A model generated the notes under the pieces. It saw nothing but the letters and a program-made list of their open reading frames with translations. It was not told the origin of the DNA and searched no databases. A stretch of DNA of 64,000 nt, taken from Powellomyces hirtus. Its lineage: Eukaryota > Chytridiomycota > Chytridiomycetes > Spizellomycetales > Powellomycetaceae. The stretch spans positions 1,364,001 through 1,428,000 of the forward strand of contig JAHLKG010000003.1 in NCBI GenBank assembly GCA_025526995.1, read 5' to 3'. Every line of letters begins with the position of its first letter. The stretch's first letter is position 1. The translations under genes were made by a program, and so were the position numbers. Of this stretch, positions 11,644 to 21,962 are shown piece after piece.

Positions 11644-12070
11644 GCGCGCTCAGGGGCCGGTGGGAACGTTCTTCTCTCAATTTGGACTCATGGAGATCGT
11701 CAGCCCACTAATATAGGGTCACTTATATTCTAGTTCTAGTTCAAACTTAGTTCAAACCAAGTAAATGTATGTATTTTGGTCTTACTAGTGTGCGTTGTTT
11801 ATGGTAGTTTCTATTGGGGCCGAAATATGGCAGTGCCGTGCGATCCCATGGAACGTTGGATGCGATGACTGTTGACAGGGTTGCGTCGTTGTGACGCCGG
11901 CTACGAGATGGCTACTATGTTGCCTCGACGAGATGTCCTTGTCTCCATTTCAGCAGATTGATGCGACGACTGCACTCCGGTCACATCCCACAAAAATCCT
12001 GGCCCTATTTACCCAACAGTTGGAATTCATCAACCCGGGCTATGAGCTGGCTATGCTGTCGGGATGTGTC
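11644..12070. other. Convergent 3' spacer
   Basis: The 3' flanks of the repeat protein (+) and dolichyldiphosphatase (-). Frames on the plus strand here (11891-12376) are antisense shadows of the dolichyldiphosphatase. No other structure seen. Confidence 0.4.
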
Positions 12071-12968
12071 TCACTTCCGCTTCTGTGCAGAGTCCAGCTC
12101 GCGCAGTCTGCGGATCTCTTCCATAGCGTTCTCGTACTCAAAGACCAAGATGGTGGGTATTCGCGACGTGTCTTTCAGCAGGAGCCAGCGCGCAATCGGG
12201 TGGTCCAGGTCAACGGCCGGGATGAGCACATTGTCACACAACAGGAACCAGAGGCCAGCAAAGATCGTGCCGCATGTCAGGCCGACAATGACTTGCTTCG
12301 GCGTGTGGTAGCTCAATCGGATTCTGGAGGGATTGGGGGAAGAGTTAAAAGGTGTGCGTATGCAACAGATACATGAGAAGAGATGCAGTCCGTACCGAGA
12401 GTAGGCTACGAGTGCCGCCATTAGAATGCAGGCAGCGCAAATCAGAGGCTTCCATACAGCGTGACGGAAGTGGAGTCTGAGACACAAGAGGAGATACATA
12501 ACACATTAGCATGCAAAGTGATAGTTAAAATCGAACGCACGACGCCGGACTCGTACCTCCTGATAGTATATATGGTCACATAGGCAGCAAAGAAAGCCAC
12601 AAACTGCGAATGACTCGACGGCATCCCATACCCGTTGCCCAAGTATTCTATCATCCACACCCATCCATAGTCAGCCAGCAAGAACCATTGTCCCTGTATC
12701 GCTTGTACCCACCAGTCGGTCTAGCCTGCCTAACAATCTTCTTGGCCACAAAATTCACACCCTCGTTCACCAGCTGGCCGATCAACATCAAGCATGTCGC
12801 AAGGTCCCGCCGAAAAGCGATTAGCGTCACGTACGAAATGATCAGGGCAAGGGGTGCGAGGGAAATGTAGGCCATGACCATCCCGATGGGATCGGACGGG
12901 TCGAACTGGACATGGGTGAGCGAGACGGAGGCGAGCGGGCGCAGGCCTGGGGGGTCTTCGAGGGACAT
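12071..12968 (-). CDS. CAX4: Dolichyldiphosphatase (Cax4/Cwh8/DOLPP1 type, PAP2 fold)
   Basis: Hydrolyses dolichyl diphosphate to dolichyl phosphate on the lumenal side of the ER, recycling the lipid carrier of N-glycosylation. The start MSLEDPPGLRPLASVSLTH precedes hydrophobic segments. The PAP2 signature is complete: KKIVRQARP, then YGMPSSHSQF, then SRYGLHLFS joined over an intron to YHTPKQVIVG. The RPTEYLGNGYGMPSSHS junction needs removal of an intron of about 66 nt, phase 1. At least three introns. Four to five membrane spans and a charged C-terminal tail (RRLRELDSAQKRK). Length (about 230-240 residues) fits the family. Divergent from GPI16, with starts 402 bp apart. Confidence 0.9.
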
Positions 12969-13370
12969 TGGATGTGAGGTGGTTGTTGTTGGAAAGGAAT
13001 TAAGGTTTTCCGGAAAGGGAGGTTTTCGGCTCCCTGTCGTTCCACCAAATCGCTATGTGAACGACTGAACTCCAGTCCCCACCACCCAGCAAACTCCTGG
13101 TCCGGTCTAGCCCACTCTTGTGAATCCCCCTTGCGCAAGTCCCACCGGTAGTATGTGTGTTCAAGCTGAGAAGAAATGATGCAGTAGAATTAGCTGCGAA
13201 GAGAGGAAAATTTGGTAGTCCAGAAGGGGAAGTGGGGGCGTTCGTTCGCTGCGAAGGACGGAAGATGTGAACTTGTACTCGCAGTTGGAGCTCTGCCATT
13301 GACGCCGACGCGCTTGTCATAGCGGATTCCCTTTCGTCGCTTCAGGCAGGTCCCCACACACAGACCAAAC
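12969..13370. promoter_or_regulatory. Divergent promoter of dolichyldiphosphatase and GPI16
   Basis: The 402-bp spacer between two divergent start codons whose products both act in ER-membrane glycolipid pathways. I see no clear TATA box or known operator in it. Confidence 0.45.
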
Positions 13371-15652
13371 ATGGTTTTCTCCCAAGGCCATTGGTGGTGG
13401 GCCAGCCTCCTGTGTCTCGTATGGCTCGGTCAAGCACAAGCAGGCGTTGCAATCACCGACGAGTCATACAACGAGGACTTGCGCTTCACGCAACTGCCAG
13501 ACGGCAAAGTTCTCAGTGAATTCAAATTCATACGCCGCATTGGGCCTCTCGCCCTGGCCAAAGTTAGAGGTGTGCTTTGGCGGTTTACTCAGACGGAATG
13601 TCAGGAAATGCGTCGTCTGAATCCGCTCTACTGTGCTAGACAATCATTACTCGCTCCTTCCACGATCGGTCGGGGAAATTGTACAAACGTTCGGGGTAGA
13701 AGAGCTGCATTTGACGTTCACCCAGGGGACGTGGAACCATCAGAAATGGGGATACTCGCCGCTCGGTGCAGCGGCAGGCGTACAGTTGTGGAGCTGGTTC
13801 AATACTTCCAGGTGTGTATACGAAAAGAGTTGCACTGAGGGCATGCCCCTCACGTCGGAGAAAGGCTCAACTGGGAACTGACAATGGAAATGGACAGCGT
13901 AGATAAGCAATGGAAAGGACTGACGCATGCGCTGGCGGGGCTCTTTTGCGCCTCGCTTAACCAAATCGATCAGTCGAATACCGCGCAACCGCTGCTCTCG
14001 TTCCTGCCGGAAGGAGATTACGGTGAAGAGTTACCACAAGGTACAATCCCGGGCTCCGACCGTGACTCACCACCGTGCCGCATGTTGATTAATTCTTTTT
14101 ATGAAAAGACGTGCTTGAGCTTCGATACGGTAGTCTGCCGCACGAAGCTGTCTGTACAGAAAATCTGACGCCTTGGACCAAACTTCTGCCGTGTCAAACC
14201 CAGGCGGGGATTGCGAGCTTGTTCAACGCGTATAGGCTGTTTGACGGTCACTATCATTCGATGGGCACCCACATACGACCAATCATAACGGTAGGGTCTG
14301 GGATCGTTCGTGATGTGATTGCTGGACCTGATAAGAATGATTGTAGGACGATGCAGGCAGAGGGATGGAGTTTGTGCAGACCTTATCGGTGGTGCTGAAT
14401 CCACTTCGGCTAGACAATCGAAAAGGTATGGCGATATCATAGCCACCGGTTCATCAACGACCGTTTGATTCTTATCGGCATGATGCATCTGTAGACTGGT
14501 CACTGAGCAGCCTGTTTGAACGCAAGATCGCTTCTGCCTGTGCTCTTGCGAGCGACACGAAGGTTGTTGTCACGGTGCCCAGTCATCCAGCGTCTACCCT
14601 GAATTCCCCACCTCTATCGGTGCTCACTGACTCTCATGAACGCCTGTCTGCGCACTACAACCTTGACTTATGTGAGTGTTTCATGGAAAATGTGATCAGA
14701 TTGATGTATCGAATGACTAACAGATGATTCTCAATGAAAGCTACACCGAAGGATACAGACTTTGGCGTGACGTGGGAGGATTCTAAAGTTGACCACGGTA
14801 TATTTTGGAGATTAGCATCTGTGCACTTTGAAGGAGCCGCCAATCTGGTTGAGCAAACTGCTGAATAGCGCTTCTTTCAGGCGTCAATCGATCACGCTGG
14901 TACATTGACGCGCATCGATATCAGACCGGCTACGGCGGGGAACGCGGCGGACTGGCGGTCGATCTACGCAACCACCACCCTACGGCCGACCTCGACATCA
15001 TTTACTTTGAGGCAATACCGTGGTATCTCAAACTGTACCTCCACACTCTGAGGGCCGAAACAGCAGCGGATGCCTCTCATGGTGCGTGCGCGTTGTCGCC
15101 TACCAGTAACCCTTTTCGTTTGACGTTTATTGACTGCCCATTCCCTGTATCTCTTACTCTGTATTCAGAAATCATCAAAGACATGTATTACCAGCCGGCA
15201 ATCGACCGTGGTCGGCCAGCGGTCTTAGAGATGAAAATGACATTGCCTGCAAATAGCACCACCACCCTGCACTTGGAATTCGACAAGGCGTACATCAAGT
15301 ACACCGAGCATCCGCCGGACGCGAACCGCGGATTCGACATTGGGTAATATTGCAAGCACTTCTCATTCCTTTCTCCTCCCCTCTCCGTTTATCTCATAAG
15401 TATATTTTTCATTCGTTACTCAGTGCGGCCGTCATTACTTTCACGGCCATACCCGAATCACCTCCATCACCACATGATATTCCACCGCAAGTTCGCATCC
15501 ACACCGAAACTGTCCTTGTCAGTCTCCCCACGCCCGACTTCAGCATGCCCTACAACGTCATCACCCTGACGTGTACTCTGATGGCACTCTATTTTGGAAG
15601 CGTCTTCAACATGCTTACCAGACAGTACCAGCCTGTCATCGTGAAGGGCTAG
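13371..15652 (+). CDS. GPI16: GPI transamidase subunit GPI16/PIG-T
   Basis: Subunit of the ER GPI-transamidase complex that attaches GPI anchors to proteins. The N-terminus has a signal peptide ([20 protein letters not shown] ending near AQAG) followed by [18 protein letters not shown], characteristic of the family. Later exons give [87 protein letters not shown] and [20 protein letters not shown]. The C-terminus has one membrane span ([20 protein letters not shown]) and a short cytosolic tail. About seven introns. Length is that of the family. The secreted and surface proteins elsewhere in this window with apparent GPI signals would be its substrates. Confidence 0.93.
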
Positions 15653-16101
15653 CTCAAACCCAGGTTTTCACCCTTCTCTCCCGTAACCGGTGACTAATAC
15701 ACAGATGGATGCAAAGCCATTGGATACACGCACCAGTTCGCGACTTGGGCACTTGGCACGAGGATGATGATTGTCAAAATATTGATGTATATTACATTAT
15801 AAGAAATCTGGCCTCGAGTATAGAATGAAAAAGACATCTATGTTACAACAAAAGGCGCTGGCAAAAAGCCGTGGCTGGAACGAACAGTGAGGATCCCCGG
15901 AACCTCACTTCACACATTCAGGCCGGGGAAACGGTGATGCGATATGAGTGTATGTGTCGGCAAACCGTGCATGCGTGTGGCATACAAGGTAGCGGACGAG
16001 GCCCGATGTCGGATCTATTGTGAGTGTGTGTGTGCAAAGGTGAAACGTGCGTGAGATGTGCGTGGAATATGGGTGTAGTGTGTGGGGAGAGTGGAGCTCT
16101 C
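15653..16101. other. Convergent 3' spacer
   Basis: The 3' flanks of GPI16 (+) and LTV1 (-). A short GT-rich stretch lies near 16018-16036. No gene seen. Confidence 0.4.
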
Positions 16102-18261
16102 TTATTCGATGTGCAAGCTCTGCTCCTGTGCAAGGACATTCCGGAACGTCTTGCCTTGCCGTTTGCTTTCGTCCTTGAACGCCGTCTTTGTCGCCTTCTT
16201 TTCCACTCTCCGGCTCTGTTTTGCGGAAAGCAAGGGAAAATTCGATGATCAGGTCAGCGTCAAAACACTCACAATCGTTCTGCAACTGCAACTGCTCTGT
16301 TTACCTTCTTCTCTGCCTTGACCTCTGCTTTCCGCATCTTCTTCTCAGCTTGGGACTCCTCCTTGGACCTCGCGGCGCCCTTATTCACCGGCTGTTCCTG
16401 GTTCTCCTCCTCATCCTCGCTATCGTTCTCCACTTCATTTTGTCGAGCTAGCGGTGACGAGGCCGCCGCCGCCGCCACCTTCTTGTTGTTATGCGGTTCC
16501 TCGATGACGGGCAGACCGAGTTTGCCCTTGAGACGAATCTTAGGCGATCTGTTCTTGTCGGTGCGTTCGCTGATCAACGCGGGGCGGTTGTAAATGTTCG
16601 AGTAGGTGCTGAGCACAGTCTCAACGTCCCACGTGTCACGAACTTTTTCCTCAGGCATCACAATGTCAGCGTCTTTGGAGTCGGCCATGTACCCTTCGCC
16701 CGCCTGGTACATCCTGATGGCGTCCTTTGCATTTTCTTTGAGCTCGTCACGAACGCTGTCGATGATGCCTATGCGGTCGACTCGAGTCACGAGGCGTTTT
16801 TTGTGGCCCATGACTTCGGTCGCGTCGAGGAACTCGTCAAACATTGATTCGAGACGCTGCTTGCTGACCAGGTTGTCACCGCGGACGGAAGGATCTTCGG
16901 CATCGAGCTCGCCGATCTCGTCGTCCGAGTACTCGCCCAGAACTTGGTCGAATTGGTCGTCGAGCAGCGTGAGTTTGTCGTTTCTGAACATGGTGGAAGA
17001 GGACATAACGGAGTACGAAGTTTCTGCGGTGCGCCGATCCCATTTGGGATTCCGGGACTGAGATTCAGAACCCTCTTCGTCGTCGTCGTCGTCATCAGAG
17101 AACGCTTCGGCTCCCTTCTTGTACTTTTTAAACTCCTTGTACCAATCCCCTTGACCAGCCCCTCCTTCGCCATCCTGCTCCTCATCCTCATCGTCATCTT
17201 CACCCGCTCGAGTTCGAGCCTCCGCTTCCTGGATCTCTGCTTTATAGTCCTCCGGTATTTCGTCAGCGTCCAGCGCAGCGAAGAAATCGTCGTCCGCGGC
17301 CTCGTCAACGTACGCTTCGTCGTCCAGCGCGTACAGAACTTCACGAACAGCACCACCAACGTCGAGCATGTTTGGCACCGCCGGTCGGTTCAGCATACCG
17401 ACCCGCTCTTCGTATGTTGAGGCAAATGCTTCGCTGGGCAGGTCGAACTGGACTTTCCGCGGCTGACCTGTCAGTGCTTCGGAAGCATCGTCATCCTAGA
17501 AAAGGTGCCAGGATCAGAGGTCCGCCCCCATGCGATGTTTCGATTCACAAAAAACATTTGGAAAACATACCACAAACTTGATGCCTCCTGATTTATCCTT
17601 CTTCTGCAAACCCTTCGGCTCCATGAACACAGCGGATGGATCCCCGCCAATCGGCCTCAAGTGCTTCAGGTAATCGTAGTTGTCGTTGTCGTCAAAAAAG
17701 ATACCATACAATGATGGATCGGCTGCCAGTTGCGCGCTCGATATCCCCTCTGTTGATGCCTTTCCTTTGTGGTTCTTTCTGACAGTTTTTTTGTCCGTCT
17801 TCTCCCCTTTCTTCACGGCATCGACCTCTTCGCCCTTTTGTTCGCCATCTTTCTCATCCTCCTCCTCGCCCTCGTGTTCGTCTTCGTCGTATTCGTCGTC
17901 ATCGAAGTCGTCGTCGTCTCCAGAGAAGTCGCTTCCGTCATACTCTCCGTCTCGCTCTTCGAACTCTGGGTATTCCTCTTCATCGTCCGGCATGTCGGCG
18001 TCATATTTTCCTTTCTAAAAATGCAAGAAAACAGATAAGCGCCAAGCTTGGTGAGAAGTACTTTCTCCAGGCGGTCTCCAAAACTTCTACTCGTTCCACT
18101 TCTTCTTCCACGCTTACCTTCAACAGGTTGTAGCTCGGGGGCATCGGTTTGAGGACATATGTGGACGATTCCTGGTCAGCGAGCAGAGGGTCTCGCTGAG
18201 ACCTGTGTACGACCTGGTAGTGAACAGACTTGCTCTTATCAATGAACCTTTTCTTGACCAT
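16102..18261 (-). CDS. LTV1: Ribosome biogenesis factor Ltv1
   Basis: Ltv1 helps assemble and export pre-40S particles. The start MVKKRFIDKSKSVHYQVVHRS followed by QRDPL is the family N-terminus. After an intron come acidic tracts and SLYGIFFDDNDNYDYLKHLR, a Ltv1 hallmark, then VQFDLPSEAFASTYEERVGM, then a long exon (17396 leftwards) with NMLDVGGAVREVLYALDDEA and a second acidic region. The last exon is reached by removing an intron after AEKK, giving SRRVEKKATKTAFKDESKRQ and ending LAQEQSLHIE-stop at 16102-16104. The basic coiled C-terminal tail is typical. Reading without that last splice gives a shorter, non-conserved end (VAVAERL), so the spliced form is preferred. About 600 residues, longer than yeast Ltv1, through acidic expansions. 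Confidence 0.9.
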
Positions 18262-18498
18262 GGCTGCGTGTGTTGAGTGTGTTGACTGGGCGAGGCGTTA
18301 GGGTAGTATGTGTCTGTCAACGGAATTTCAGTGGGAAATGGAATTATTTCTTTTTGGTCAAAATCGGCGACCAAAAGCGAAAGAACACGAACGGAAGGGT
18401 GTCGCGTACACGTGACACATGCACCCATACTGTATATATCTTTCGCGAAAAATATTTATTACGTTATGAACAGAAATTACCCTTGCACAACTTCATCC

Positions 18499-18571
18499 GG
18501 GGAATTAGCTCAAATGGTAGAGCGCCCGCTTTGCATGCGGGAGGCAGTGGGATCAATGCCCACATTCTCCA
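18499..18571 (+). tRNA. tRNA-Ala (TGC)
   Basis: A complete cloverleaf of 73 nt without intron: acceptor GGGGAAT/ATTCTCC plus discriminator A, D stem GCTC/GAGC, anticodon stem CCCGC/GCGGG around TTTGCAT (anticodon TGC), T stem GTGGG/CCCAC. The T loop reads ATCAATG, so position 54 is A in place of the usual T. A TTTTT terminator follows at about 18581. It lies 237 bp upstream of and divergent from LTV1. Confidence 0.93.
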
Positions 18572-19867
18572 GCCAATTTGCTTTTTGATTTTCCCGTTTT
18601 GTTTTGGTGTTGTTTGAAATCGTTTTTCGAAGTACACATTGGGCAAGGGGTTGTCAATATTTATTCGCGTGTAGCGGACACTAGCACAGTAAACCTGTTT
18701 CCACGGCCCAATCACCGAGGCTTTCGATGAAACGGCTTGCGCTCTGAGTTGATCTCTCAATGGCGTTGGTCACAGATCAGCACTTCTAAGCTGTCAAGAC
18801 GCTGTGTTGATTTGCTTTTGCAGTAAACATGGTGTAGCGGGCGATAAGACATGACAAAGCGGAGGGAGCTCTGCGCTTCTCCGCGACAGCGCACAAATTT
18901 TTATACAATCGGGTTGAGAAGATTGCAAGATTTAACAATGCATCTGTACAATTGCGGAGATCGACGCTGGACGTCGGAAAAGTGCGCCCTTGACGGTCCG
19001 GTTGAAATTTTCTTTTTGTTTGTTTATCGATAGTAGTGGAACTCATTCCTCTTCTGCCTGCATCTTTCTCTTCCACGACCAGCAGTGTCCCTTGACTGCA
19101 CGCAACCTGTGGGATGCAGTCAGTCACCTCCAAGTCTGTGAACCGTCCCTTCTCACAAAATCCGACTTGGCACAAACTGCTTTCTATCGCACTCGAGCTT
19201 GCACGATATTTAACCTTTTTAGGCTGCTTACGGCATGGTGGGGAGGCGCGCGTCGCTCTGTGCCTCACTGCCTTTTATCACACCCTTATTCGCTGTCACG
19301 CGCGCAACGGTTCGAGAGAGTTCCAGCCCATACGTGTCTGGTTGCGGGTATGCCTTGTTCTTCATGCTTGCCTGTCGATCAAACTCGTTCCATCCATCCT
19401 TGTTTAGAATATGCATTGATGCATGCTCCTAAAGACCGCGCAGGCAAATTGTGATTCAGCTGTCACTTGTTCTCTGTTTATGCATCTCCGTGTTTGACTT
19501 GTAGCCACAGTTCATGAGTAATTCACCAGTACAAAAGGATAGATCCCTCACGCATCCGCCCCTTGATGTCGCAACGCTTTGCTTGAACACTTTGATGACT
19601 ACGAAAATCTGACCTACATTGACTCACTCTCTCTACGAAGGTACATGCCTGCACCATCGTCGTGGCCAACATCCGCTTATTGAATGACCAGTCTTGTATT
19701 CACCCATTTTTTGCTGCGCCACTCTCCGTTCGCCCACACTTCTTCCCGCTTTCCCTGACCATAACCCCTTGCGTTGACGCACATAACACCTCTTTCTCTG
19801 TAGACTGCCCAGAAAATATCGCACAAGCACACACCTACGCAAACGCACGCTTTTTCATCATCAACAA
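18572..19867. other. Long intergenic stretch without a supported gene
   Basis: About 1.3 kb with ORFs on both strands (18786-19268 minus, 160 codons; 18990-19454 plus, 154 codons) that overlap each other and show no motif. The part next to 19868 is C/T- and CA-rich, like a fungal 5' leader. I find no known RNA gene. Confidence 0.35.
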
Positions 19868-20095
19868 ATGGCCGGTCCCACAGCACCCCTCGTCGCAGCC
19901 GCAACCGCGATCGGCGCACTAGCATACCTTTACAACAGCCGCGAGAATAATAGCAACCACCACGATCAGCACACTGCTCGCGGACGACTCTTGTCCCAGC
20001 ACGCTCAGTACGACGTTCATCCTGGACTCTTGACGAGGCCTGTCAGCTACAGGAGAGAGGCAGTTGACAAGAAGGACCAGGAGGAAGAAAGGTGA
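19868..20095 (+). CDS. Small predicted membrane-anchored protein, unknown; probably first exon
   Basis: Not recognised. The ORF starts after a pyrimidine- and CA-rich leader (ATCATCAACAAATGGCC) and encodes MAGPTAPLVAAATAIGALAY, a short hydrophobic segment, followed by a polar, His/Asp/Arg-rich tail. A good donor (AAAGGTGAGAA) lies at about 20091, just before the in-frame stop, so the ORF may be only exon 1. A possible continuation is the open frame ending at about 20479 after the pyrimidine-rich stretch at 20270-20300, but I could not fix the acceptor. Small single-span fungal proteins of this look occur in mitochondria and ER; no function is claimed. Confidence 0.4.
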   Translation: MAGPTAPLVAAATAIGALAYLYNSRENNSNHHDQHTARGRLLSQHAQYDVHPGLLTRPVSYRREAVDKKDQEEER

Positions 20096-20693
20096 GAATG
20101 CCACGAGAAAGAGGAGGGATAGTGGGAAGGTGAGACATCGTGGTTGATCCGTGGCGCGCAAGCGCGGCAAGGAGCTTTCGCTTGAATGTTAATGATGGGC
20201 TTGAGCGTATTACGCGTACGTATGGCGGACTTTGCTGCATCCCCTGATGAAAGCTCCATCTTCCTCACCCTCATCCTATCTCTTTCTCTGTCTTCCAAAA
20301 AAAAGAAGGATGGCGGAATTCGCTGTACACTGGTCCTTCGCCTGATCTCAGATCCTACTCTTTGGAAGTGCTTACTGTCTTTGCACGTCCTATCCTTTCG
20401 TTTGGTAGTTATAACGACGGCACTGGTGTCTCCTCCTCTCGCTTCCGATTGGCTATTGAGGACATGAAGTACGGCTGCATCTGAATTCGGCCTAGTGTCC
20501 AGTTTGATACTGGCTTGGTCAAAGTTTGTTTGTACATCCCTCTTGTGTTGCATTACATCATTCATGTCCTTCATTGCTTTCGTGTGAAATACACATTGTC
20601 ATCCTTTTGTTTAATTGACAGCTATACTTTATCCTTGTGATGTCACTACAAAAACACTATGTACAATATCAAATCTTATCTGCGATATGTTTC
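20096..20693. other. Intergenic or possible second exon and 3' UTR
   Basis: Contains a pyrimidine-rich stretch with an A8 run near 20297, which could be an acceptor region for the preceding small gene. Otherwise no motif was seen. Confidence 0.3.
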
Positions 20694-21334
20694 CTACAAC
20701 TCTTCGTCGACAGGGTTTTCGACTGCGTAGCGCAGCGCGAGGACACACACGTTGACCGGCATGTGCTCCAGAATGTATCCCGAAACTCTCCCGACGCAGC
20801 AGGCGGCGCCAACGGACAGCACACCAGTCATGACGTAGTGCGAGCGTGCATGCACGCCAATGATGAGTTGGTGAACCTTGTGTTTGATGACCTGAGATGG
20901 AGAAGGTCAATGTTAAGTTGCGCAGAAGTTGCGAAAATGGTCAATGACATAACTCGAGACAAAGCCCCGTACCTGCTCTACCAGCTTAGGTCCCGGCTCT
21001 CCACACACGGCATCAATCGATACATGAGTGTCGAGTTGGTACGTCTCTTTCAGAGCGCTAACGAGCGTCGATGTTCGCGTAGTAAGCTGCCCAACGTCAC
21101 ACAAAGTCCGAGGTAGGTAACGTATTTCCCCCTGTCGCTGCCCCTTCCAATTCTGAGCTCTCAACTCACCGATCGCTCAGCTTCGGGTGATTCGGCTACC
21201 AGGAAGATTGTCAAGGAATCGCCGCGGCGAATTAAGGACGTTAAAGTGTGCTTCAGAGCATGCAGGGACGCGGCCGACTCGGAGAGGGCAATGTAGAGAT
21301 GTTGGGGATAGGCGGGGGTAGAGTGGGAGGGCAT
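20694..21334 (-). CDS. Universal stress protein (UspA)-like protein
   Basis: Three exons encode a small alpha/beta protein of about 160 residues. Exon 1 is MPSHSTPAYPQHLYIALSES and on to SLTIFLVAESPEAERS (donor GTGAGT near 21170). Exon 2 has TLVSALKETYQLDTHVSIDA and GEPGPKLVEQ. Exon 3 has VIKHKVHQLIIGVHARSHYV, VSGYILEHMPVNVCVLAL and the end NPVDEEL. The order nucleotide-binding loop, (D/H)xLIIGxxxRS and HxPVxVxVL is that of the Usp family, in which these residues line the ATP-binding site. The usual GxxGxxxGS loop is poorly preserved (VMTGVLSVGAACC), so nucleotide binding is uncertain. Role is inferred from the family only. Confidence 0.65.
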
Positions 21335-21412
21335 TGCTATCGTTTATTCCCGATATGCGTTGATGGACTTGGGAGGTAGTGATTATTTACGCTTGGGGCG
21401 GGCTTTTATACT

Positions 21413-21909
21413 TTGCCTTGGAAGTCTCGGAAGTTGCCTCCGTTTGAGAAAGTCCTTCCAGACGCGGCTTATGACGCGTTTCTTCAAGAACTCGCTGGGG
21501 CTTTAAAACTCAAAAGAAAAGAAGATGATTGTCACGCGTGGGTTGTTAACAGAATTAATGGAGTCTACGGAGCTGCTGCTACTCCCCGCCTGCTCTCTGC
21601 TTCCTTGCCGTCTGCTCTTCTTTTGTTGAATTCTGCCCCTTTCTTCTTTTTTTTCAGCCGGGATTTGTTAACAGTCGGAGATTTCTCCATCATCATTGTT
21701 TGACCTGAGGTTTGCAGCTTTAAATCCAAGGCTGCAGCTGCTGCCATGACTCCAAGTTGGGGATCGAATGTGCTCCGGTGCTTGATTGAATCGTACCACC
21801 GTGGGTCGGTACTAGGCTGCGTGCCCATAAAGCCACCAAGCGGCGAACACGCCGGGCAGTTTGAACCTTACAGTAAGACTACAAGATGGAACGGGCTCAG
21901 ACTCCGATA
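21413..21909 (+). CDS. Possible short gene or gene remnant, unknown
   Basis: Two plus-strand stretches look coding. One has KLPPFEKVLPDAAYDAFLQE followed by DCHAWVVNRINGVYG (about 21430-21570). The other, after AGGTTTGCAG at about 21709-21718, has MTPSWGSNVLRCLIESYHRG and IKPPSGEHAGQFEPY, ending at a TAG near 21909. They could be exons of one small gene, but I find no good ATG and no family. The remainder of the 21335-21962 gap holds T-rich sequence. Low confidence. Confidence 0.2.
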
Positions 21910-21962
21910 GAAACAGTCAATCTGGGAGACTCTGATGATGATGCTTTATATATACACAAGCT

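Noticed and set aside
11891..12376. 161-codon plus-strand ORF
   Set aside because: Antisense to the dolichyldiphosphatase C-terminus with PAP2 motifs on the minus strand.
18786..19454. Overlapping ORFs of about 155 codons on both strands
   Set aside because: They overlap each other, have no motif and no start context; likely chance frames in an intergenic region.
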